Source: Enoplolaimus lenunculus
Taxonomy: Eukaryota; Nematoda; Enoplea; Enoplida; Thoracostomopsidae
Assembly (NCBI GenBank): GCA_030248215.1
Contig: JASANG010000447.1
Span: forward strand, 1-64,000
Length of the DNA stretch: 64,000 bases
Direction of reading: 5' to 3'
In this document: positions 12,501 to 24,500 of the stretch, piece after piece
Position numbering within the stretch: the first letter of the stretch is position 1
How the letters are laid out: every line of letters begins with the position of its first letter
The notes under the pieces: generated by a model
The model's input: the letters and a program-made list of their open reading frames with translations, nothing else
The model's database searches: none
Told to the model about the DNA's origin: nothing
Program-made: the position numbers and the translations under genes

Positions 12501-15500
12501 AAGATATTGATTTTCCACTGAATTTGAATTCTAAAGACACCGCATACTTATGTGCAAATCAAAATATTAGAAATAAACGTGCAACACTTATTAGTCAATA
12601 TCCTAGATGTGGAAGCAGACAGCACAATACAGCAGGGAAGTGCTCATACACAAACTTTTGCCGATGCCAATTTTTATTTTAAAAATATGCCGATTGAAAT
12701 CCTAACCACCATAAACGATTAAACTTTTATGAGAACGGTTCATTTCAATTAATTTTTTAAACGCAAGATAGGTACCAGTTTCCCTGATAAAACACACATA
12801 TATATACCACCAAGAGGAACTCAAGCATTCCAGATGAATGTTATATGTGCAAAAAGCATCAGCAAAGAATTAAATTTTTTTGCAGTGCGATGCCGATATT
12901 CACGAAACGTATGAACTACAACAGATGCCGATCGATAAATCGGCACATTCCTACATTAAAGTAAACAAATTACACATGCATTAAATACCAGTTATACTGC
13001 AACTGCACTTATTGGGCGAAGTTTGGACCCTTCTTGGACCCATTATCAAAAGGAAGGACGTCATCACTAGCTAAATGCCAGCTTCTACATGACCAAAGTG
13101 GGTGTGATACAGCAATAACCCGATTTCCGAATCTGCAGTGTCACAATAAACGAAATTGTTAACCCTAAACCAGGGTTGTTAGTCGGACAAAAATTAGCGG
13201 ATAAAATGCTGTTTGGAATTTTTTCGAGGGGGGTGAAAAAATGGAAGAAATTAAAACGGTCTTTAAATATAAACTGCACCTAAATACGATATGAAATAAC
13301 GTTATTTAGATGAAATGCAATACACTCACATGCAACACAGAAAGTTTTGAGCGAAATATTTAACTCTTTCTTATCGAAAACCTACCGAACATAGTGTATA
13401 CACCGACAAACCCAATAATTATACCGAACATAACGTTATACGCCGACAAAACCAGTGCTTAGAAAAAATTTAATGCATTCAAATGGTATAATTGGCATAT
13501 GTAATATGATAAGAGTGTAGCTGACTAAATTTAAGTGTTACAATTTTTAAACGTCATGTTTTCTTGCGCTGTCGAATTTCATCAATCGACAGATCCAGAT
13601 CCCTAATATCTAGGTTTAGATGGAAAGATTGGTTATTCCAAAAATTCGAGAAAACGTACCCAAAGATCCATTTGACGCTGCGTTATGATCTGCACTAGTC
13701 CCGGCAGCAGACTTTGGTGTGCTCAAACTCGACAAATTATGCTCACAGCTTGCATTCAGCCCACTGTCATTCGTGTTGGATGTATTTGTTGCATTTCTAA
13801 TAAAACAAAAGTATAACACTCTAGAGTATATATACGTTATATACATAACCAATACACGCACTTTAGCAATCGGGACGCAACCACAACGTTATTTCAAGCT
13901 CATTTCAGTTCCTACTTCAAAATAGGGCCACCAAAACCAAATTATATACTAAAACAATTGAACACAAACCACTTCTAATATAATAAACATGCTTATATGT
14001 CCGTTGTTTTTTGCAGTGCCAATGGCGACGATACCGAGATATATTTTGTGCACGACTAATGATAAAACAGTGCAAAGTCTTCAAAACTTATTACCTCAAT
14101 GGTGAAATCATTGAACTTCCAATGATCCATCGCTGAGATGGTGAGACAAATCCACTATTTCGGGCCACCACTGTCTGCTTATCAATTTGAGTTACTCCGG
14201 AAGTGCTCATCGATGCAAACAACTAAACAAACAATAACATCTAATTGAATTATGTGATATCACTTGACTTAAAACTGCGAAGTTACATATCATTTGAATA
14301 TAACATATGCAATTCCTGACATCTCTGCATACTTGTGTCTACAATCGATTCAGCTGCGGACATGAAAGACTGTTTTAACACACTCGTTATGCAATAAAAT
14401 GACGCAAATTTTTTGCATTGCATCCACAACATAAACGTACCGACAATCTACCAGCATCAACAGTCAAATCAATTCCAGAATCGTTATTCGTTGTGTTAGA
14501 GCAATTTTCAATCAAATGCTTGAAATCAAATGGCGGCGACGCTGCATAACCTGCATTAATACTTTCACAAGTTTCCGCAACTATCCTTTTGTCGCAGTCA
14601 CCACGAGCTATAGTATCTTGCGTTTGTTGATTCAAACACGAACCGTTGTTATCCGGATTACTTTCTTCGTTGGCACGATTGTCAAGGATACTGCTAACAC
14701 ATTTTGATAGATCTTGGCCAGAGTTAACACTTGTCAACACCAGGTTTTCCGTACACTCTCTGAATGTTTCGGGCGGTAGTTGAATAGGGGGCAGCTGAAT
14801 AGGTGCAGAGTTAGTGGCAACAATACCAGCACTGGTGCTACAAATACTGCTTTCGGTTGAATAATCACTGGTTGATGTCGGCGTTGCAATCTTTGAAGAA
14901 GGTTCGCTATTACTGGCGGACTGTGAACGCCGCTTTAAACATGAATTCCAATGATTTTTAACGGAATTATCTGTTCTAAAATATATATACGTATATATAT
15001 CAGGGTGCAACCAGAATTACAATTTACCGGAACCGGAATTTGAAAATTTTACCGCAACCGGAAAGTGAAAAATGCATTTCACCAAAAATTTCATTTTAAT
15101 CTTATGTTTTGCTCTATTATTTGTGAAATAACCTTAGTCGAACATAGGTATTTATTTTATTTATTGTATTTTAGATTTTCATCATCGACTGAAGTGAAAT
15201 TCACCATCAATGGCTTATATTCGGAGTATAAGTGGCTTTCAAAAGAGATTTTTAAAAATTAGCAAAGTTAAGAAAACGGGCTTATATTCGGAGTATAAGT
15301 GGCTTTCAAAAGATATTTTTAAAATTTGCAAAGTTAAGAAAACGGGCAAATTATAATACCGGAATTTTTAAATCCGGTAAAAGTTTACCGGAACCGGAAG
15401 GTGAAAAAATGCCGGAACCGGAATTCCGGTTGCACCCTGATATATATATCAGGGTGCGACCGCATATCCGGCTCCGGTTTACTATCCGGCAAAAAACCTG

Positions 15501-18500
15501 CATCCGGTTCCGGTATAAACCTACCAGATACCGAATTTCAGTCATGATTTCGTAAATCAAATTATTGCAAATTATGTTGTGTTTTCAGTCCCATTATATA
15601 CATGAAAGTATACAGTAGTCCAACAGAACCGATAAGGTATTCGAGCATACTTTGATTGTCCGAACATGGGTTGGTTAGTTGCGTCACCATTAGGGTGGGA
15701 ATTTGCAAGATATACAGGGTTTTACTGTGATATTTCGGTGAGTTTTCTTTATATAAACGCAATCTTCCGTTTACTAAAGATAAATTAACGTTTACTGACG
15801 CATTAACGTGCTAAAAATTGATTTATTTAAAAAACACACTCGCACCCTGATATATATAGGAATTCTGATTCTGGTGCTATTTTATATATATTTTACAATT
15901 CTGATTCTGGTGCTAATTTACAATATATTGTACTGCAGGCTAGAAACACGTGTGAAAAGGGAAAAAGTTAAAACAGTAACTTAAGTTAAATATTCGGGAG
16001 AAATCTTGAGTGGAAGAGCTAATTTTTACCAGCAAGATTACTGTTTGTAAAGGAAATCCTATTTAACCACGCATTATCGCTCGTATAACATGTAAACACA
16101 CTTTACATGCTTATATACAATCAAGTACGTTTGAAGGCCAAACGCTTCGAGTGGGGGCTTGAACTGGAGCAAATCTAGTTTGAGAGAGTGCTTGGTCCGA
16201 GTTGGATACCTTACCTGCAAGTTGAGCTGATCACCTTCAATTCAACAAAATTTCAGATTCAGCAAAAAATGACGGTTCCGATGTGAAAAACCTAATTTAA
16301 AAGCAGAATCCAACAATGTTCGGCCTCCTTTCCAATTTTGGTCAACGCTGGAAAATAAGTGTTATTGGTTTTGGAGGACCAAAAGTATAAAGAATTGCCA
16401 GTATCAACATTTTACAATTATGCGGCTAGCATTGTGTTAATCAAAATTCAAGGCTCGATTTGGGATTCTGCAAATTAGCAATGAGATCGGATTCAGTCGA
16501 ACAGTGGATTCAGTGTCACCCTGGATACCGAACGGATACTTGAGTTACCCAAAACCGGAAATCCCACCTTTACCCATCCCCAATTGCCATTCCTCCACTT
16601 TGTCCGTCAAAATAAATTTCACACTCCGTACATTTAATGTTGCAGATGAATTGTACAAACTGAAGATTTTAAACTCAGTTTCGACAAGAGAAAATTTGTG
16701 TTGTTAATGGAAGGGTTGTGTTCTCCCGAAAAAATATGACGGAGAACACATGTTTTTTCTAGGGATGTGCCAATTAGCGGATTGCCGATTCTTTTTTTGC
16801 ACTAACAGTGAGGTGCCATGCTATCAAATTTACTTGCTAATAGGGATGTGCCTATACCAACATATTTGCCGATGCCGATCTTTATTTTGAAATTTTTCAG
16901 ATGCCGATGCCGATTCCAACTGGAGTAAACCATGCTTAATAAACAGGTAGGACACAACATTACATCAGTATTATTACCGATGCCGATTAATCGGCACACC
17001 TCTTCAGAGCAACTGTTATTTCTCTTGCGTTTAAGTCTTCCCATAATGATGTAATGTAGTTCTAAAGCTGGAATCGGCATCGGTATCGACAAATTTTCAA
17101 AATAAAAACCGGCATCGGCAAATTCCCAATTTAATGGAAAATTTCCTTCTTTGTCTGTGTACATTTCCATTCTATAACACCATAGAACTCTCATAGTTAC
17201 GTAATAATGCGAAGCGAGCTAGAATCTAGACGTATTTTTGTATTAAACCACAATGGTAAAGACAAATTTCCAATTTTGGGTGCCCTAACGTTGATTCAAC
17301 CAGTCGATGAACATTGGTGAGTGAAGCGAATGAGAGCCCAGAATTCGTTTTACATTATATCACACGGCAAACTTTCAATTCACAAATCCATTTAATACTT
17401 ATTGCGCGAAGTTCGGAGTTGTGTATCTTTGTTTTATTTCACTAATTATTTGGGTTACACTTACAAGGAGTTTGATTTCAGCACTAAACGGTTTTGGGTG
17501 CCAGGAATCTAAATAAATGGTTAATAAACCTGCAAAATGGATAAATAAATAGGCTGCTACTGGAAACGTCCCGATTAATCGGCATCGGTTCCGCATCGGG
17601 CAAAATTTCAAAATAAGATTCGGCATCGGTATATCAGTGTGTCCGGTCAGGAAAGCTGATATCTTTCTAGCGTTTGAGTTTGAAAAAATTAATTGAAATG
17701 AACCGTTCGTCTAAAATTATAATCGTTTATGATGGTTAGGGTTTAAGTCTTCATATTACGATGTAATGTAGTATTATTGAGCGTAGCGAAACTCCGAGCA
17801 ACCGTCCCTTCCTCCGAAAACAATTTTTCACTAATTATTACGTAGAAGCCGCACAAGCAAAGCTCGGAGTTTCGCGAAGCGTTTTATGTTGTACTTGGGG
17901 GCAAAGGACCGTTCCTTCCGCGAAAAGATAGGAACATTTTAACTTCCTTGGGGTTTTAAAATTTTAAACCGTTTATTAGCGACAGGCTAATTTGCATAAT
18001 TAATTAAGCCTAAATTAGGACTTTCCACAATATTTCACTAATTATTACAGTTACAAGCAATGTAATTTTAGCATTAAAGGGTGTTTGGGTGCGAGGAATC
18101 TGCGTAGACTGTTTACAAATCTCCAAAGCGGATAATTGAGCAGTTAGCTAATAGATAATTTGCATATTAGCATAGTTTATTAGCCTAAATCACGACTTTT
18201 TACAATATTTCACTAATTATTAAGGTTAAAAGCAATATAATTTCAGCACTAACGGGTTTTTAGGTGCGAGGAATTTGAATAAATTGTTTACAAACGTCTA
18301 AAACCAATAATTGAGTAGTTGGCTAATAGATAATTTGCATATTAGCTTAATTGACCAGGCTAAATTAGGACCTTTTAAATTATTTCAACAATTATTAAGG
18401 TTAAAAGCAATATAATTTCAGCACTAAAAGGTTTTCGGGTGCGAGGAATCTGAATAAATTGTCTACAAACCTTTAAAGGCGATTATCGAATAGTTAGCTA

Positions 18501-21500
18501 ATTGATAATTTGCATATTTGCTTAATTGACGAGACAAAATTAGGACTTTTTGAATTATTCCAATAATTATTTGGTGGCTTAAAGGTTTTTGCGCGCGAGG
18601 AATCTGAGGAAATTGCTTACAAACCTACAAAACCGATAAATGAAGCTTCGCTCTATAAATGTAGTCCCACTACGACTGGTATATGTTTATTAAGCATGGT
18701 GTACTAAAGTGGGAATCGGCATCGACATCGACAAAATTTCAAAATAAGAGTCGGCATCGGTAACGGCAAAAATTTTGGTATCGCCACAACCCTAGTTATT
18801 CGTCGTCCACTTTATCGTGTGCCCCGTAGGTGGAAATTGGCGACGCCTATTTCCAACTCGAGTTTGGAAAAACCTTAGCAAAGCGAAATTGAGTTTCAAA
18901 AATGTTTCAATTTCATTCATCTGTCGATTTTCTAACATCGAATCGTAAATTGATAAGATAAATTTGGACTCAGATTACTATATGCGAAAATGAAAAAAGA
19001 CCAAAAAGGAAATTGAAACATTTCGTGGATTCAATTTCCCATTGCGCTTGAGGTTTTAATCACCAATGGGTAAATTGATGAGGTAGAGGAGGCAACAACC
19101 CCATTTCACCCTCCTCCAAATTATACAAAAAAAAATATAACTTCTAACTAAAATTAAACCCCCAAACCCAAAAAAAAACACATAACAAAATACTTTGATA
19201 AGAATCAAAATAATATTGTCCCAATGATTAAATGAAATATTTAAATATTTTATTTTCAAAATTTAAATTCCAAATTAATCCACCAAAAAAAATTAAAAAA
19301 ACTCTTTAAAGATAGTTTAAAATAGTGAATTTGCGATATTTTCTCCTACATTGGAATACAAAAATTTTGAAAATTTTACATTTCAAGTTCAAAAGGTCAG
19401 CCTGTGAGTGTCGCATACAGAAAAACATACACAATACGTTTATTTAATCAATTCCAGTTGAGAGCCGTTGTATACTGAATGATACTTTAAGGGGCGTGTA
19501 GTAGAAGAATATTTCTTTGTCTGAGCCTATACCAAGCCTCGGCGTAAGAATAAGCATATAACTAGGCAGCTGTTTCATCGGTCAATGTTACTTTGAGGGG
19601 CATATAGTATAAGAATATTCCTTGGCCTAAGCATAAGCCTATAACTAGGCAAGTCTTTCAGCGGTCAATGTAACTTTGAGGATATCCGGATATCCAGACA
19701 AATATCGATCAGGAATTACCGGATATCGGAATATGAAAAAATTTCCGATGCCCATCACGAGTTAAAACTTTACAGTTTAATAGCAGCCCTCGGAACTATC
19801 TTGTTTGACGACCTATGATTTCGTCGATTTTATTTGCTTCCAGTATAAAATACCGACTGACCTACTGACTTAAAAGATTGACGTCATATTACCTACCGCA
19901 ATTCATTTCAGGTTTGTGGAAAATTCAATTGTCTACTGCCGGTTCCAGTAGTATGCCTGTGAAGGAAATTGAAACAGGTTTCTGGACTCCTATTCTCTGG
20001 TTGCAGTTTTTTACCACTTTTCAATTTCCCTTTTACTATTTACATGGTCTTATCAATTAACCATTTGATTTTGAAAACTGTTTCAATTTCCCACTGCCAT
20101 GGATTTTTATTTCGCTAGTAGTAAATTGAAAACGGAAAACTGAATTCCAATTCCATGTACGTTTTATAAACTGTTTCAATTTACCACTTGATCAAGTTTT
20201 GTTTCTTCGATTTCCCTTTGCTAAGGTTTTTCCAAACTCAAGTTAGAAATAGGCGTCGCCAATTTCCACATACAGGGAACACGATAAAGTGGACAACGCA
20301 TTACAAGCAATTTAATTTCAGCAATAATGGGTTTTGGATGTGAGGAATCTGAATAAATTGTTTACAAACCTCCACAACCGATAAACTAAGTTAACTAATA
20401 ACTAATTTGCATATTACATTAATTGCTTACATGTGTTCTAGCTTCGCTCAATAAATGTAGTCCCACTACGACTGGATACATTTCAGCTCATTGTTAGTAA
20501 ATGGGTCCGAACTTCGCTCAATACGTGTAGCACCGCTACGACTGGTATATTCATATGCAGCAACTTTCGCTGTTATCAACGGGAAATGAGTTCTGGTGGT
20601 CATAGCTGTGAACCGCACACGGTCACCGTTAGTGAGATGCATGTGGTTAGTTGAATTTCATCTAAATAACGTTATTTTATATCATACTTAGTTGCAGCTT
20701 ATATTTAAAGAACGTGTAAAAAAAGGATTGTTTTACCTTCCAGGCAAGTGTTTGGCAATTCTTGACCATTGATTGCCAAGCTCTTCGTGAAGTTTCAGAA
20801 TTAATCGTTCTTCACTTTCACTCCACGGCGATTTGTTAACGTTTGGATCGAGATGATTGTGCCACCTAAAACATTAAACTGCGTTATATAATTCTTGCTC
20901 CAAGTCATACTCTCCAGCCTTGAACATTGTTGAACAAAATTAGCCAACATAACGAAACTTTATTTTCAACTTGTTACAAAATCACAGATTGGGCTGTAGC
21001 TTTCCCATTCTTATGCCGTCTACGGGATATCCGATTCCCGTTTAATATCCGGCAAAAACCGAAAGAATATACGCGGTAGCCATAACCACAAAAATACGGT
21101 ATGTCTATACAGGATATCTGGACAGGAAAATGATGTCGGTTTTCCCCGAATTTTAAACCAAAACCAGATATCCGGTCGATCCCTAGTTGTAGTAGTAGTA
21201 GTTGTAGTTGTAATTGTAATTGTAGTTGTAGCAGTAGTAGTAGCAGTAATAGTCAGGGTGCAACCGGAATTACAATTTACCGGAACCGGAACCGGAATTT
21301 GAAAATTTTACCGGAACCGGAACCGGAAAATGAAAAATGCATTTCACCAAAAATTTCATTTTAATCTTATTTTTTGCTCTATTATTTGTGAAATAACCTT
21401 AGTCGAACATAGGTATTTATTTTATTTGCTGTATTTTAGATTTTCATCATCGACTGAAGTGAAATCCACCATCAATGGCTTATATTCGGAGTACAAGTGG

Positions 21501-24500
21501 CTGTCAAAAGAGATTCTTAAAAATTAGCAAAGTTAAGAAAACGGCCAAATTATAATACCGGAATTTTTAAATCCGGTAAAAATTTACCGGAACCGGAAGG
21601 TGAAAAATTGCCGGAACCGGAATTCCGGTTGCACCCTGGTAATAGTCACTTTAGTTATATTACGTTACCTTTCACGACACTGTTTACCAATGCGTCCAGG
21701 CAAATGTTTTGAAATCACACTCCAATTACCCACACCCAAACTGTTAACAAGCGAGACGATTTTTGCGTCCTCCTAAAAATATAAATAAATACTTATATAT
21801 AATTACATGCTTCTAGCACAAATTTGAGGAGGTTTAAACTCTAAAATGAAGCCATAATATTTACAAACGTACATACCGAAGTAAACGCAGCAAATTATCG
21901 AAATTCTGGTTCTGTTTACATACATACAATCCAATTCAAACTAAAATAATGTCAACGTTCATATTACGATCGATGATTTATAGGTATCCTGAGTGTTGTT
22001 GCATGTTTTTCTAAGGTTGACAAAAATTCTGAATACTTTTAGATTAGGCTTTTCGCTTAAATCATTTGTTGGCTAGTTTTCTAAAAAGTCCAACAGTAAT
22101 TCGGTGATAAAAATTAGTTCAAATTTCGGTTCATGTTCCTGTTCCTCCCAAAAAATTCAATGTTCCTGTTCCTCCAAAAAATTCAATTCCTGTTCCTGTT
22201 CCGGCAAAACAATTTCCTGCCGGAGACCTGATACTTATATATTATTGAGCGAATCGAAACTCCGAACGAAGCTCAGAGTTTCGCGAAGCGTTTTATGTTT
22301 TTTACTTGGGGGTCGAAAGCTGGATGTCCGTCCGTCCGGCCGGCCGAAAAGAATCTCAAGAACCGCTGTACCGATTTTAATAAACTTTTTTGTTTCAAAG
22401 CTTATTATCCTGGGGTATTAACCTCGCATTGGGGTTATAAAACTTTAGGCTGCTTATTAGCTGCAGGCTAATTTGTATAATTGGTTAAGCCTAAATTAGG
22501 ACTTTTTACAGTATTTCACTAATTATTAGGGTTACAAGCAATCTAATTTCAGTACTAGAGGGTTTTTGGGTACAAGGAATCTGAATAAATTGTCAACAAA
22601 CCTTCAAAATTGATAAATGAATAGTTATGTAATAGCTAATTTGCGTATAAGCATAATAGATAAGCCTAAATTCGGCATTTTTACATTTTTCACTAATTAT
22701 TAGGGTTACAAGCAATCTAATTTCAGCAATAAAAGATGTTCGGGAGCAAGGAATCAGAATAAATTGTTTACAAACCTTCAAAACCGACAAATCAATAGTC
22801 GGCTAATAAAGTAATTTGCATATTAGCTTAATTGCTTAAGTGTGTTGTTCGAGGTTCGTTCAATACATGTAGTCCCACTACGACTGGTATACTTAGTGCG
22901 CGTTTACTAGTTGTGAATCCAGGCAATTCTGACGTTAAATAACCTATATATCTGGGCATTCGTTATGTCGCGACGGAGCGGGGCATTAACCGGTGAGGGG
23001 CGGCGGTTCGTAACTGAGAAAAATTTTTAAGTTGCAGAATTCTCAAAAAATAATCAGTTGCACTCGTCAGTGTTTAGTTACGACTACAACTAAGCCAAAT
23101 ATATACACATATCACAGCTACAGAGATGGGCGGTCTCGGTCAAGAAAGCGAGACCAAGACCAAGACCAAGACCGATACTTTTGGTCTCAGTCAATTTTTA
23201 ACCGTTACTGAAAATAAAAATAAGATTTTTTTAACAAAACTTTTGAATATTTTTATCTGCTTTGAATTGCCGTTTTATAAACTTAAACTATTCTTGAAAA
23301 GTACAATTTCTGCTGGAGTGGTGAAATCTCGTCCGATGCGAGAGATCATAATGTCAGGTAAAGGTTTCTGCGATTGATCGTAGCGAGCTAGAAAAAGCCT
23401 TGATATGAATGTGCCAGCGAGTTATTCAAAAGCTTGCAGGAGGCTCTGAGAGAAGAACGAATGAAGGAGAACTCGCGAGCGAGAATCCAGACGCAATTTT
23501 GGCGTACTCACGATACAAATTTTAAATTTTGCGTAACTCTGGTGGTGTAATTCATCTAGATAGATTGGCATTTGTGAGGCCACAATATGACATCAGAAAA
23601 TTATAGATTCGTCATCCAGGGTGCAACCGGAATTACAATTTACCGGAACCGGAACCGGAAAATGAAAAATGCATTTCACCAAAAAATTCATTTTAATCTT
23701 ATTTTTTGCTGTATTATTTGTGAAACAACCTTAGTCGAACATAGCTATTTATTTTATTTGTTGTATTTTAGATTTTCATCATCGACTGAAGTGAAATCCA
23801 CCATCAATGGCTTATATTCGGAGTACAAGTGGCTTTCAAAAGAGATTCTTAAAAATTAGCAAAGTTAAGAAAACGGCCAAATTATAATACCGGAATTTTT
23901 AAATCCGGTAAAAATTTACCGGAACCGGAAGGTGAAAAAATGCCGGAACCGGAATTCCGGTTGCACCCTGTCGTCATCCTATTTTACCATTGCGCAAATG
24001 CGACGGCACTCGGCGTTAGGGTAGTGGCACGTGCACATTCATCTAACAGCAATAGATACGTACATGCGTAAATAAAACAGCAATTTACACAGACATTTAA
24101 GTACCTCTTTAGTCCAAGGTCCTTTAACCAAATCAGGATTCAAAACCTTCTCCCACCGCTGTTGAATGTTTAATGCAGAACGACCGGGAAAATATCGCAT
24201 AAAATTACTCCAATTGCTTGGTCCAAATTGTTCAACTAAGTAGCAAATAGTATCGTCCTAAAGCCAGGCAACCATAATAATCCATAATCATAACGTTAGC
24301 GTTTACGTACGCAGCTACTCCTTGTGTATTAATAAAAACTAAACACATTTGGCGGACTTAAGGCACTTATCGCATCGTTGCGATTTCGAAATTTTCGGAA
24401 AACTTTCGGATTCACACTCAATTTGCAGGTGTTGGGAACTTGAGATTGAAGCTTGACTTATAGGTATGTGTACGCACGCCATTAGTTGAACGTAGAAATT

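Noticed and set aside
15065-15262. 65-codon open frame conserved in three places (15065, 21330, 23587)
   Set aside because: It is the interior of hAT-type MITE copies. Conservation comes from transposition, and the peptide has no recognisable features.
21184-21253. CRISPR-like array
   Set aside because: Simple trinucleotide repeat; no CRISPR spacing, and this is eukaryotic DNA.
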